Source: Euphorbia lathyris (Eukaryota > Streptophyta > Magnoliopsida > Malpighiales > Euphorbiaceae). From it: a DNA stretch of 64,000 bases. The notes below the pieces were generated by a model, which saw nothing but the letters and a program-made list of their open reading frames with translations, had not been told where the DNA came from and did not search any database. The stretch is taken from the NCBI RefSeq assembly GCF_963576675.1, contig NC_088911.1, positions 75,235,256-75,299,255 of the forward strand, read 5' to 3'. Shown here one piece after another: positions 22,077-33,718 of the stretch (position 1 is the first letter of the stretch; each line of letters begins with the position of its first letter). A program made the translations under genes and the position numbers.

Positions 22077-23452
22077 ACAACAACAACAACAACAACAAAG
22101 CCTTAGTCCCGAAATGATTCGGGGTCGGCTAACATGAACCATCATATAAACCCGTGAAATCAAGTCGTGTCAGCGACACAAATTCGCTCCCTCCACTCCG
22201 TCCTATCCACTACCATATTTTCCTCAATTCCCAGTAAACTCATATCACTCTCGATCACCCTCCTCCAAGTTTGCTTAGGTCTTCCCCTACCCCTCACCAC
22301 TACATCCTTTTGCCACTCTTCGGTTCTCCTAACCGGCGCATCAAGCGCTCTACGTCTCACATGGCCAAACCACCTTAGTCGGTTTTCTCTCATTTTATTC
22401 TCAATAGATGTGACCCCTACTTTTGTCCTAATTATTTCATTACTCACCCGATCCTTTCTCGTATGACCACACATCCATCTCAACATACGCATCTCCGCCA
22501 CCGACATCTTATGGATGTGGCAGTGTTTCACTGCCCAACACTCTGTAACATATAACAATGCTGGTCTAATTGCCGTCCGGTAGAATTTCCCCTTCAATCT
22601 ATTAGGCATGTCGGGGTCACAAAGGAAACTCGTAGCACTCTTCCACTTCGACCAACCAGCTTTAATCCTATGAGCAACATCTCTATCTACTTCTCCATCC
22701 GTTTGGATAATAGATCCTAAATATCGGAAGCAATCCGAGGCCTGAACAACTCTCCCATCGAGGATAATTGTCCCTGCCTCCCTACTCCTATGGCCGCTAA
22801 ACTTACACTCCAAATATTATGTCTTACTTTGGCTCAACTTAAAGCCTCTAGATTCTAGAGTTTGTCTCCATAGTTCCAACTTCCTCTCCACTCATTTCGT
22901 CTCACTAACCAACACAATATCATCTGCAAACAGCATGCACCATGGTATACCATCTTGAAGTGAACTTGTTAGTTCATCCATAACGATGGCAAAAAGAAAT
23001 GGGCTTAGTGCGGAACCTTGATGCACTCCAATCGTAATAGGAAACTCTTCAGTCTTCCCAACACTAGTACATACACTCGTGCATGCTCCCTCATACATGT
23101 TCTTTATGATGTCAATATATTTCCGCGAAATGCCTTTCCTTATCAAGGCCCACCAAAGTACTTCCCTTGGTACCTTATCATATGCTTTCTCCAAGTCAAT
23201 GAAAACCATATGCAAGTCTTTCTTCTTATTTCGATAGTGCTCCATTAATTGTCTCATTAGATGGATGGCTTCCATAGTTGATCTTCCCGGCATAAAGCCA
23301 AACTGGTTTTCCGAGATCTCCACCGTCCTCGTTAGCCTTTGTTCAATCACTCGCTCCCAAAGTTTCATAGTGTGACTCATTAATTTGATTCCCCGATAGT
23401 TGGCACAATCTTGGACATCGCTGTTGAAACACCTTTCCACAGGATTTTGATT
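22077..23452 (-). mobile_element. RTE-clade LINE, 5'-truncated and mutated
   Basis: On the minus strand the element ends in a TTG-repeat tail (22077-22098 plus-strand coordinates). It carries reverse transcriptase motifs: [67 protein letters not shown] and the catalytic FADDIVL, then the downstream domain with LRYLG-type and [29 protein letters not shown]. Open frames are 23458-22892 and 22813-22160; a stop and a frame change between them (about 22820-22890) break the ORF. The endonuclease is missing through 5' truncation at about 23452, where a copia LTR begins. Confidence 0.9.
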
Positions 23453-24742
23453 TGACAAAATTATTTAAGTACAATTAAATATTCTATAACACACTAAGTT
23501 TAAATGCTTTGATTTATTGTTACTAATGTGTGTGTTCAATGTTGAGTTTATAATTGTTACAAGACATAAAGATCATAAGGCCCAAGCCCTATATGAAAGT
23601 CAAAGCCCAAGTCAAACAAGGCCAAGATCACTCAGCCCGCGTATTACAAAACGCTGCCGTTGAGTATTGAAACGCAGCTCAGCAATGAAGGATCCAGAAG
23701 ATCCACGTAGATAACTTCGGTAAGAAGCTGCTGAACTGTCTCGACAAAACGTACAAGACAGCCGCTGACCACAAAGCAACTTCCAGACCAAGTATTTCCT
23801 CTTTTGGTAAAGAACAGAATACGCAGGAAGCTATCTGTTTGACATTACCAGATTTGGAGGAACATACTGCCACACTGACCGAAGAACAGAAGATGCTAGA
23901 ATTTGATTGGCTAAGAGAACTGCTGAACAGACTGAGTGAAAACGACATGAAGTCGTTTCCCTCCAACGGTTATTTCGAAATTCGAAATAACCAGAAGCTC
24001 TCACAGCTCTCTATAAATAGAGCATTCAGAATCCTTATTCCATACAGAACTTTGTATACAAAAGTTCTGCATCCAAAAGCAAAGCAAATCTTACACGACA
24101 ATTTTCACATCTGTGTAAAAGTCTAGAGTGATTGATCCTCAATCATCTAAGGTGTTCTAGCAATTGTTGTTTAGGACAAATCTTAATCATTTCTAGAATT
24201 AGAAAGGAGAAGCTGAGTACTCGGTTTTAGTACTTAGTGAATTAGAGTAGAAGTGAGTAGAGGTATAGAGGAAGGTACTCTTGTTATACTCAGCTTCTGA
24301 TTTGTAAAGGGTTTTTGAGTCTCTACCTTTAAAGAGCTCAGTAGTGAATTGGAAATCTCGGAACGTGTTCCGGGGACAGGACGTAGGCTTAGAAGAAGCC
24401 GAACCTGGATAACTCCGCTGAGTGAAGTATTTCTAACCCTTAACTCCTTAATACATTGCTTGCTTAAAACAAACTAAAACTGACCAAGTAAAAGAGGTCA
24501 AGCTGAGTTGTGCGCTGCAAACGACTTAGTTCAGGAATGGACTCTAAGTGCTATTTCCTGACTTAAGCAACAAAACTAACCTAGTCACCAGTTGACTAAG
24601 CCAGTGTCTTGCTGATTGCTCAGCGCCGCTGTCATATACTTTCTTCTTAAGAAAAAGAAGTTTGCCCTAATTATTTAAAAAGGGTAAAATAGTTCCTAAC
24701 CCCCCCTTGGAACTATCTTTGCAACCTTACAAGGGACCAACA
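23453..24742 (+). mobile_element. Copia-type LTR (5' LTR)
   Basis: The stretch starts TGACAAAATT after the RTE break and ends CCAACA two bases before a primer-binding site, fitting a TG...CA LTR of about 1.29 kb. TATAAATAG at 24012-24020 is a plausible promoter TATA box. The right edge is well fixed by the primer site; the left edge is inferred. No second LTR was found, so the element is truncated. Confidence 0.65.
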
Positions 24743-24744
24743 AG

Positions 24745-24757
24745 TGGTATCAGAGCC
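24745..24757 (+). promoter_or_regulatory. Retrotransposon primer-binding site (initiator Met tRNA)
   Basis: TGGTATCAGAGCC matches the complement of the 3' end of plant initiator Met tRNA, the usual primer for minus-strand DNA synthesis in copia elements. It lies two bases after the LTR end. Confidence 0.85.
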
Positions 24758-24792
24758 TAAAAGCTCATTACTAAAGGTTTAACAACCTTGAG

Positions 24793-25224
24793 TTGATCCA
24801 TACCATGGGTGAAAACAGCACTCTGTTTCTCCCTGGAAACCAGACAACTCAGATATTACCTGAGGGGCTGTCCATTACTAGGCCTCCCCTATTCTTCGGG
24901 TCAAACTATACCTTTTGGAAGAATAGGATGAAGAACTTCATTCAAGCTACAAACATGAGTGCCTGGCTATCTATAGTCCAAGGCCCGTTTGTACCTGTGA
25001 AAGTTGTTGCTGGCCAGTCAGTTGTTAAAGCTGAGGTTGAATGGACAGAGGATGATCTCAAGAAGCTACAAAATCATGTTTCGGCTATAAATATGCTTCA
25101 CTGTGCGATGGATGCTGGTACACCATATGTCGACTTCAGTCTTACAATATTTGCTTATGTGTATGCTACCTATTGTGTAAAAATTGTGAGGATACATGTG
25201 ATCCATTCGTCTTATTGTTTGTAA
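24793..25224 (+). pseudogene. Copia gag N-terminus (DUF4219/UBN2), truncated
   Basis: The frame contains RPPLFFGSNYTFWKNRMKNF, IQATNMSAWLSIVQGP, WTEDDLKKLQNHVSAINML and HCAMDAGTPY, the conserved start of copia gag (DUF4219 plus the beginning of UBN2). Likely start is the ATG at 24805 (MGENSTLFLPGN). Homology stops near 25120; the remaining residues look like unrelated read-through. The rest of gag and all of pol are missing, so the element was cut by a deletion or later insertion. Confidence 0.8.
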
Positions 25225-25959
25225 GAATAAAAATTGATATAGGTCTTATGCTTGTTTGTCATAGGTTGTTACTTCCAAGAAGGGGAGGAGCTAAAGATGA
25301 ATATTAGTGCAAACTCTTTCAAGTAAGACTTGTGTAGACTCTTTCAAGTTGTTTATTTGACTTAGCTTTTATTTTCAAATAACATAGTTGATCACTTGGT
25401 TGGATATCAATTTCAAAATATCAGCGTGATGTTCGAAAGCTGAAAATTCCTTTAACTAGATTTGAGACAGATGTGACTTTTCGCAATAAGAAAAAAAAAA
25501 CATCTAGCTTTGCAAGCTCTAATATATTGTAGGCTTGAACTTCATTAGGCTTTGGAATTTGTAGTTGTTAACTTATGTATATGCTGAAAGCAGATAAATT
25601 ACACATTTTACCTTGTGGCAATACAGTCTCACAAATTTTGGCCAAAAGATCAACTTTGGCAGCGTGATCTTGCACGAGTTATGGAAGTCCGCAGAGAATG
25701 GGCACAACAAGCAATGATATTGAAGGCATGAGCGAGTTTTTGTTAGGATCAAGTTAAATGTTAGCTTAAGTTATGCACATTATGGTACATTGGTGATTTT
25801 GTTGTTTTTAAGTCAAATTGCGTACATGTAAAGTTTTATATGTGCGATTTGTGCACATTTTTGTGTATGTACAAGTTTAATGTCATATATAAAGGTTATT
25901 TATACATTATTTGCATTATGTTGGGATTGCACTTTGGTTATATGTACAAGTTTATGAAA
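25225..25959. other. Mostly unassigned DNA with a possible exon-like fragment
   Basis: At about 25620-25731 the plus strand reads SHKFWPKDQLWQRDLARVME then VRREWAQQAMILKA and TGA, a coding-like stretch in AT-rich DNA, but I do not recognise the family. Nothing else was identified. Confidence 0.35.
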
Positions 25960-25964
25960 GAGGT

Positions 25965-27464
25965 TGTTGAGCAATTTCCGCAAGTGCACGATTTCGCTTG
26001 TAGTAATAAAAAGATATCGATCCCACAGGGAACACTTTTTAACGAAAACTTATTTTAATTCAGTTTGATTCACGCTTTAGGTTTATAATATGGAAAATCA
26101 TTATTTGGAATTGGATTTGGTTTTGAGATGGAATTAATAAGAATTAGATTAGAATATGTAGAATGTTAGAAATCAATTCTGTTGAATATGAATTACAAAA
26201 CAGAAACGTTTAGTGTTTAGAAAAAGAGAATAAATGTATTCGTTTGTATTAAGCAAAGAAAACAACTTTAAACTTTGTATAAATTATAAAAATATAATAA
26301 CGTAAACTCCTTCAATTAAAGGGCTTTGAACTGCAGACAATCTTCCTACGACCAGGATAGATCGCTACCTTAACCAAATTAATTCTCAAAGAATGAATTT
26401 GCCTAAGTGTTCAACAAAGTTTCCTTGTAAAGATATTGAATTCAACTACATATTAATGAAAACACCAGAACTCACTTCAGATCATTTACCATAAGTGCTA
26501 CATAAAAATATATTGAATTGTATGAACTTTATTAGATGAAGTATGAATTTGATACAAGTTTACAGAGAAAAAGAAGCATGGAAGCTTTCGTCGACTTTCA
26601 AGTGAACGGGTTGTCAATCCTTTCCTTGAACCTCGATTAAAGTTTGTCAGGCTCCTGGGTCGAATCCTCTACTTAATCTTCTCGCTGAATCTTCGGAATA
26701 GAGACAGATCCTTCTACTACCAAAATGTAAACTAATATAAACAGATCTTAATCTAAATCTAAATGCTATTGTGTTTGTATTAATGAGTAAACAATGTGTG
26801 TACGGCAAATTGCTTTACAAAAATCGAACTCTAATCTCTGACTCATTTCTGAGTCAGAGTTTCTGCATAAACTCTGCACTAATCTTACAAATCTAACTCT
26901 CTCCCCAACCCTCAAATCAATACTTTATTTATAGATGTTGAAGAGTCGTGTTTGAAAGGTCGTGTCCATTGTGAAGAGTCGTATCTGTTGCGAAGAGACG
27001 TTTCTATCCACCCGAACGAACGCGTTTCTTGGAATTTAAACATGTGAATGGTATGCTTGCCATAATTTCTGATCTTACCGAGAATGGAAATTCTCGGCCG
27101 AGAATAGGGAAGTGATTTTTGGTCTTCGGAACACAAAGGAGAGTTGCCAGGATTTAGCGTGTCGCGACCGAGAATCCTATAATTCTCTACCGAGAATATA
27201 AATTTTTCTCCCGTTTCTGACTTCGTTCTCGTCTTCCTCGTATCGGTGTGCTGATTTCTTCGTCTTTTGGCTCCTAACTTAGGGTTTTTCCTTCGTTTTT
27301 GACCTGTTTTCGTTCCTATTTGGATTTTATCAAATATTTAGGTACCTTGTATGAAAGAAACATATTCGGACGTAAAAGTACTCTAAATAGATATAAACAG
27401 CACGATTTCATATCAAAACTGATGTAAATATTAATGATATTTTAGGTATATTTTGGGCTTAACA
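25965..27464. mobile_element. Solo LTR (1.5 kb) with 5-bp TSD
   Basis: The segment starts TGTTGAGCAATTTCC and ends GGGCTTAACA, with the short inverted ends TGTT...AACA of an LTR. It is flanked by GAGGT at 25960-25964 and 27465-27469, a perfect 5-bp TSD. There is no internal domain, primer site or second LTR, so it is a solo LTR formed by recombination between the two LTRs of an ancestral element. The word GATATCGATCCCACAGGGAA near its left end is familiar to me from plant repeats. Confidence 0.8.
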
Positions 27465-27469
27465 GAGGT

Positions 27470-27935
27470 AAAAAAAATAGAAAACGGTATATATGACAGA
27501 ATTGGTACTAAAACTGTCATGTGACATTCCTTAACTTGACAGATATGTCTAGATATATTGTCATTTGAACGTTAATATTTGACAAAATTTAATACAATTT
27601 ATGTCATGTGAATTATGTTATGATGACAGTTTGAAAACAAAAACTGTCATAACATTAACATAACAACTTCATTTTAACTTAATATTTTGACAGATTATTT
27701 AAAAATGATGTCATGAGAACATATATTCGGTGACAATTGTTATTAGATAATCCGTCATATAATTAGTGGCCAGATGACAAGTCGCTATTTAGTCGCTGTC
27801 ATGTGAGGCTATTACTGATGACAGAACGTGACCGTCATCTGAAGCATCAACAGACGGTAGCGAGCCCTGTGACAGTTTTATATCTTGTGGGATGACGGTT
27901 TTTAACCATCATCTGAAGGGTTTTTTGGCATAGTG
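27470..27935 (+). mobile_element. CACTA-type transposon end (copy 1) with TGACAG/CTGTCAT subterminal repeats
   Basis: The block ends TTTTGGCATAGTG at 27935; its complement starts CACTATGCC, a CACTA-type terminus. Many short TGACAG, CTGTCAT and ATGACA words in both orientations precede it, as does the sequence CAACAGACGGTAGCGAGCCC. The copy at 29890-30362 is about 85% similar over the last 120 bp. The matching left end was not found. Confidence 0.7.
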
Positions 27936-28438
27936 GTATCATACACTTCATTACCATGCCCACTTCATCATGAACTGTACAATCTAAGTGGCAGGTACAT
28001 AGTAAAGAGCTTTCAAGTATCATATAGCATGTTCTGTGTCCTAGAAGAGATGGCTACAACATATGAGAATACTCTTATCCTATGAATGTTCATTAAGTGA
28101 AATAATGTTCATGCCTACAACATATGGTTGTGTGTATAGGAATTTCCATGTACTGAATTCGTTTGTATATACAATAGTCAGACATGAGTATATGATAAAT
28201 AATGGTTGTGTATGTGTATGAACCTGTTGCTATCTGTGTCACTTAAATATACATATAGCATGTTATGTGTCAATGAAGTATAGTGATGGATTTATGATGC
28301 TATCAACACAAGTTTTATATCAATTAAGGAATAGACATGTATACACGAATAAGTTGTCTACTTATTATATAGCATGTTCTGTGTCACTTGAATATACATA
28401 TGTCTACTTGAATTAGTTGTCTACTTTGTATTACAAAA
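27936..28438. repeat. AT-rich DNA with repeated ATATAGCATGTTCTGTGTC motif
   Basis: A motif close to ATATAGCATGTTCTGTGTC occurs near 28022, 28254 and 28374, with related intervening words (ATACATATG, TAGTTGTCTAC). No coding potential was seen. It may be interior DNA of the CACTA element that ends at 30362. Confidence 0.5.
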
Positions 28439-28796
28439 AACGGATAGCGTGCAAGGAGGGTATGATTATGTGACGTACGAATATCGTACAAGGGGGGCGT
28501 GATGCACGAATAGCAACAAAGGAGATTTGGATGCTAAACAAACATTGGAGTTGGATGCGTGGAATACTGGAGGGGCATGGAGCCAACATTGAAGATCAGA
28601 TTGATTACCAAGTAGATTTGTAATCAGTAATCATTCTATTCTTTAAGATTTGCTCTATGCCCATCTAGTAGTCCACACCATCCAGCTCAGTGTTTGTTTA
28701 GCATCCAAATCTCCTTGCTATTCACACATCACGCCCCCCTTGTACGCTATTCGCACGTCACATCATCATGCCCCCCCTTTGCTTGCTATTCGCTCA
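28439..28796. repeat. Long inverted repeat (two arms of about 117 bp)
   Basis: The left arm 28439-28555 and right arm 28680-28796 are reverse complements with roughly 85-88% identity by eye, separated by about 125 bp. Shared words include GGAGATTTGGATGCTAAACA, CAAGGGGGGCGTGAT and GTGACGTACGAATA. Within each arm a short unit (GAATAGCGTACAAGGGGGGC) is repeated. A transcript would fold into a long hairpin. Origin and function are unknown. Confidence 0.85.
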
Positions 28797-29889
28797 TCAT
28801 ATATCCCCTGCATACTCTTCAGTCTATGTCCTGGCAGTTGCTTCATAACCTGCCCTATTGCTGAGGTATCGCTCAGCAATTCGCTCTCGGCCAGGAAATG
28901 ACTCCTCAATGAAGGGCTCTATTAACATTCTATAAATATGCCACAACAGCTAGAAAATGCATTTATAAATTAGACCCCAAACATATGAATAGATAAATTA
29001 GAACCCAAACATAGGCAAATGCATAGATTTATATCATCATCTTACCGTGGCAATACTATGGGAAGGGCGATCAAGTAGCTAGGGCATAAATACATACCCC
29101 AAATGACCGATATTAGGATGATAAATTTTGGTCATGAACATGAGCTGTAAATAATAGTAATGTCATGAGTGTATATGCATATATATGAACTGCTTACTAT
29201 GTGTTAATAAGTTCATGTTCTTACAACTAGAGGTGTACGGGAGGGGAGATCGACAGAGAAGTCCATATGGACTATGAATAAACCTCCTTCACAAGGGGTG
29301 TTTGGAGGGCCCTTCATCATGAAATTCCATTGCCGACGGTCAGGACCTGCATAACTATTGATGAGCCACCTGGGTGCCTCATGTCGGAGTAGGGAAATCT
29401 ATGCCTCAACACGGGTATGGAGGTCCTTTATACGTCTATCCATGATCGATATAACTAGAGTAAGTATAGTGTTGGGTTGTGGACTCTTGAGAACTGGTAA
29501 AAGCTTCATATTTATACTGTGGGTAAGTGAAAGGTCTAGAAAGGGGAAAAGGTAAATGAGAGTTATTAAGTCTCTTTGTATACGGTACGTGATTAATGAG
29601 AATTAGTTGGTTTTGCAGATATCAAGACTTGGGGATTTTAGGCCCAATAATGACTTATAGATATATGCAGATCAAGTTAGATTTTGCTTCCAACACCACG
29701 CCTTTGAAAGATTGACAGATTTGGAGATGTATTAATTGCTTGTTGTTTTTACCTTTACATACATTCAGAAATTTGTCTAGTTCAAATGTAAACAGATTAT
29801 GAGTATTAGTCTGGTTAAAATGTAAACAGATTGGCAAATTTAAAATCATTGATATACATAAATTCTTGTTCATTTGATTATGTTTCAAT
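28797..29889. other. Unassigned DNA between hairpin and CACTA end 2
   Basis: No reliable coding region was found. The region may be the interior of the CACTA element ending at 30362, but no transposase motif was recognised. Confidence 0.35.
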
Positions 29890-30362
29890 AACTAGATTCA
29901 TTCGAAAAAGAAGGCAAAGAGTGACATTTACGTTAAAAAAATATCATTTAAACAACAATACAAAGACATTAAAATAAACGAATCTGTCATCTGAAAATAA
30001 ATCCATTGACATGATTGATCAAGACCTATGTCATCTGAAACAAGCTACAACGACATAAATTATTATAAAAAACTGTCATCGCGAATACCAATATGCAAAT
30101 TTCCCATATATCTACTTGACATTTTTAATTATTAGTATGTCATGTGATGACATTAAAGGTGACGTTAAGAATAAAAAAGCTGCATCCTAACAAGATTAAT
30201 ATGACATTACAAAACTAGGCTTATGTCATGCATCATATCTTCACATGACAGAACCTAACCGTCGTCTGAAGGTGCAACAGACGGTAGTGAGCCCTGTGAC
30301 AGATTTATATTGTGCGGGACGACGGTTTTTAACCGTCATCTGAATGGGGTTTTGGCATAGTG
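29890..30362 (+). mobile_element. CACTA-type transposon end (copy 2)
   Basis: The end GGTTTTGGCATAGTG at 30362 and the preceding CAACAGACGGTAGTGAGCCC block match copy 1 in the same orientation. Subterminal TGTCATCTGAAA, GACATAAA and CTGTCAT words fill 29940-30240. It is followed by unrelated DNA. Confidence 0.7.
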
Positions 30363-30830
30363 ATGACATTATCAGTTGCGCAGAAGTCAACTCTTTATCT
30401 TGTCCAGCGTGGTTGATTCTGTCCAACGTGGCTTGATCTTTATCTTCCGTATTGATCTTATCTTTGAGACAGCTCACTGACTTCTAGATCCTTTTAATTG
30501 CTGGGCGGGAGCTTTGATCCACAAGCCTTTGTGTAATGGGCTTGGATTTAAAGGCTTAAACCTTATTTAATTTCTTTGAACTAAAGCTTATATTATCAAA
30601 CACTTCAATAAGGATATTAGTATAAATAAATCAACATTTTATTTTAATGTGTTGTTAATTATGAAGATTTTAATTTAATATTTTTGTCATAATTAAAATC
30701 AATGTGGAAATTGTGTTTCAATATAAATAAGCTTTGACCCTTAAAAAATAGCATCCATCTCAACTTGGATGGTCGAACACCTTTTTATGTTCATGATAAA
30801 ACCCGATATCCACTTACTCAGGAATTTTCA
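30363..30830. other. Unassigned intergenic DNA
   Basis: AT-rich, with no gene or element ends recognised. Confidence 0.4.
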
Positions 30831-30831
30831 T

Positions 30832-31095
30832 ATGCACCTTAATGAGCAAATGAATTTGCTCATTCACCGTTAGATATAGGCTTATTAAATCTAAGCCTTA
30901 ATTAGGATGCTTTGAATTTCCACTTTAGGATTATAATAAGCCTAAATCTAACGGTGAATGAGCAAATTCTACATGCTCATTAAGGTGCATGTGATCAAGA
31001 CTGTCCACTTACTATTAGAGTCATCTAACGGTGAATGAGCAAATTCTACATACTCATTAAGGTACATGTGATCAAGACTGTCCACTTACTATTGG
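30832..31095. repeat. Palindromic small element with tandem duplication of its right arm
   Basis: The left arm (about 30832-30895, CACCTTAATGAGCAAATGAA) and right arm (about 30930-30992) are inverted copies containing ATTTGCTCATTCACCGTTAG. The stretch 30952-31021 is repeated with few changes at 31024-31095 (CTAACGGTGAATGAGCAAAT ... CAAGACTGTCCACTTACTAT). No TSD was evident. Confidence 0.65.
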
Positions 31096-31614
31096 AGTCT
31101 TGTATAACGTTGTCAACTTACACAATACGTGGATTGCTCTTACTACAACCATCGTATTAATACATTCATTAGAGAAACTTAAAAGATCACCCTAAGATAA
31201 TTAATCTCATAATTAAGGTCTTCGGAATATGAAGTTCAATGTGTAGGGTTTTTATTGCGCCCTTTAGATATAAAAACACATTTGAATATAAAAATCTATC
31301 CCTTACCAGAGATAATATTCTAGAATGTAAGGTGTTGTTTGATAAAACTGAAAATTAAATACTGAAAAAATAAGTACTGAATTTTAAGTGCTGAATATTA
31401 TAAGTGGTGAAAAATATTAAGTGATATAATTATTATAAAAATATTAGTTGATAATGTTTAACTTAAAATGTTAAGTTAAATATTTTGACTTACCAAAATA
31501 AATGTTTTTTTAACTTAATTTATTAATTTAAGTGGTGGAGAAATAATTGTTATCGAACGTACTTAAATTAAATAAATGCTTAATATTTTAATTTAAGTCA
31601 TTAAGTGGCTTATC
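31096..31614. other. Unassigned AT-rich DNA
   Basis: Contains runs of TTAAGT/ATTTAAGT-type words (31340-31610) that look like decayed repeat DNA; no gene was seen. It ends in the left copy of the LINE target duplication. Confidence 0.4.
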
Positions 31615-31632
31615 AAATAAGGTCTAACTTTC

Positions 31633-33285
31633 CTATGAATATCTGTGATGATCTTGAGAAGTTGATGAATTCTTTTTGGTGGGGATCGGATGTTTCAGGT
31701 AAAGGTAGCTTACATTGGAAAGCGTGGGATAAGCTGTGTTGTCCTAAAAAAGCTGGTGGAATGGGTTTCAGAAAATTGCATAATTTCAACTTAGCTTTAT
31801 TGGCCAAGCAAGGTTGGCGGCTTAGCTCAAATCCTGAGTCTCTTGTGGCTCGAGTTTTTAAGGCTCTTTATTATCCAAATTGTTCTTTTCTTGATGCATC
31901 TTTATCTGATGGGCCTAGCTTCATTTGGCGCAGTATTATGGGCGCTCAAGAATTGTTAAAGTCGGGTATTCGAAAATTTGTAGGGGAGGGTGGGGAGGTC
32001 CGGATTTGGGATGACCCGTGGCTCCCTGACGATCATTTTCCATATATTGTAAGTGAAAAATTGGATGGGGTAGGGGTGGAAGTGGCTGCTGATCTAATGG
32101 AGGAGGGTCAGCGATCTTGGGATGTTGGGTTAGTTTCGAGCATTTTTGCTCCTCGAGATGCAGATCTTATTCTCCGTATCCCCTTATCTGATCGGGTTGA
32201 TCAAGATGTGTGGTATTGGAGGGATGACCGTCGGGGCAACTATACAGTTAAAAGTGGGTACATAAAGCTTATGTCTGGATTTGGAACAAATTGGTTCATT
32301 GATTCTCCTCTATGGAATAAAGTTTGGAATCTTAAAGTGCCCCCTAAAGTTAAGAACCTCCTTTGGCGGGTTCTTGCTAACTGTTTCCCTTCTAAAGTCG
32401 CGCTGAAAGCCCGAGGGGTTCCTATCTCAGATTTATGTGAGCTCTGTCATGGGGCGGTGGAAGATTCGTATCACATTTTTCTCAGATGTACTATGGCTCG
32501 AGCTATTTGGACTATTTCGCCTATTGGGGATGTGGGAACCCAATTTCAAAACATTTTTGATTATTGGGGGTGGATCTTCTCTAAACCGATGGAGCTTGTT
32601 GAGCTTGTAGCGGTCTTATGGTGGATTATTTGGGGTTATAGAAATGACATTGTGTGGAATCGGAAGGATTCACAAGCTTCGATCTTGTTCCATTCGGCTG
32701 TTTCATTCCTATAGGCCTGGAAGAAAGCGTAGGCGTCGGTTTCTCCTTCAGGTAGTCCGGCTGTGCCAAGCCTGAAGGTGTGGCAGCGTCCTCCAATTGG
32801 ATTCCTAAAATTGAATGTGGATGGTGCGTTATTTGTAGACAAGAATGTGGCTGGGTTTGGGTGTATTGTTCGGGATGAGTTGGGCCGTTTTGTTGCGGCT
32901 AAAAATGGATCCTTGCAGAATTATCAAGATGCATCGTTCATTGAAGCGCTATCGGTCCGAGAGGCTCTTAGTTGGATCAAAGACCGCGGATGGAAGGATA
33001 TAATCATTGAATCAGATTCTTTGATCGTGGTACAGTCTATGGCCCGCCCGTTACAGGTTTCATCTCCTTTTAACGCCTTAGCCAATGATTGTCATTTTTC
33101 TTTGAACGAGTCTTTTAATTGCTCTATTCGTTTTGTCTGTCGTTCTGCAAACTCTGTTGCTCATTTGTTAGCTAGAAGTAGTATTTTACCTTTACATCGG
33201 GGTGAGTGGTTTTCTATACCCCCTGATTTTATTTGTAATATGCTTCTTCTTGATTCTTAATATATGTTATTTGGTTGTCAAAAAA
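31633..33285 (+). mobile_element. 5'-truncated L1-clade LINE: ORF2 C-terminus with RNase H
   Basis: The truncated LINE is flanked by a perfect 18-bp TSD AAATAAGGTCTAACTTTC at 31615-31632 and 33286-33303, with a short A tail before the right copy. The first frame (to TAG at 32712-32714) has the region after reverse transcriptase and the zf-RVT domain (LMNSFWWGSD, GGMGFRKLHNFNLALLAKQG, VPPKVKNLLWRVLANCFPSK, CELCHGAVEDSYHIFLRC). The second frame (32763-33260) is RNase H (KLNVDGALFVDKNVAGFGCI, EALSVREAL, IIESDSLIVVQSM, RSANSVAHLLAR). A stop and frame change at 32712-32763 separate them. The perfect TSD marks it as a fairly recent insertion of a defective copy. Confidence 0.92.
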
Positions 33286-33325
33286 AAATAAGGTCTAACT
33301 TTCAAATTGAAATTTAATGAAAATA

Positions 33326-33718
33326 TGATAAATAATTTATTAGTCCCCTAGTTTTTACCTAATATATTGTTTAGTCCTTCTATTTTGAAAAACACATTTT
33401 AAAGTCCCTATTTTTTTGCCAATACTAACCTTGTAGTCCTTTTATCTATTTTTTTTAGATTTTTAACCATACATATCTTAGCTTTTAGGACAGCCACAAT
33501 ATAATACAAGTTGACTGTGTTACTCTGTTATTTTATATATATATATATATATATCTGTTTATACTAAAATATAACGATTACAAGTCTGAAAAAACTAGAT
33601 AAAATGATCAAAAGGTTAATATTGGTAAAAATCATGAACCTTATAATATATTTTTTAAAATAGAGAGACTAAACAATGTGTTAGATAAAAAAATAAGAGA
33701 CTAATAAATTATTTATCC
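33326..33718. mobile_element. Mutator-like MITE (393 bp)
   Basis: The ends are imperfect inverted repeats starting TGATAAATAATTTATTAG and GGATAAATAATTTATTAG. A perfect 9-bp TSD ATGAAAATA lies at 33317-33325 and 33719-33727. The interior includes a TA microsatellite at about 33533-33554. It is related to the element at 21371-21937 and sits about 180 bp upstream of the oxidoreductase start codon, so it may overlap the promoter. Confidence 0.78.

Noticed and set aside
22167..22466. Plus-strand 99-codon open frame
   Set aside because: It is the antisense shadow of the RTE reverse transcriptase ORF; the same shadow appears at 62867.
28439..28796. CRISPR-like interpretation of repeated GGGGGGCGTGAT units
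   Set aside because: The units form an inverted repeat in a plant nuclear sequence with no regular spacers; not a CRISPR array.
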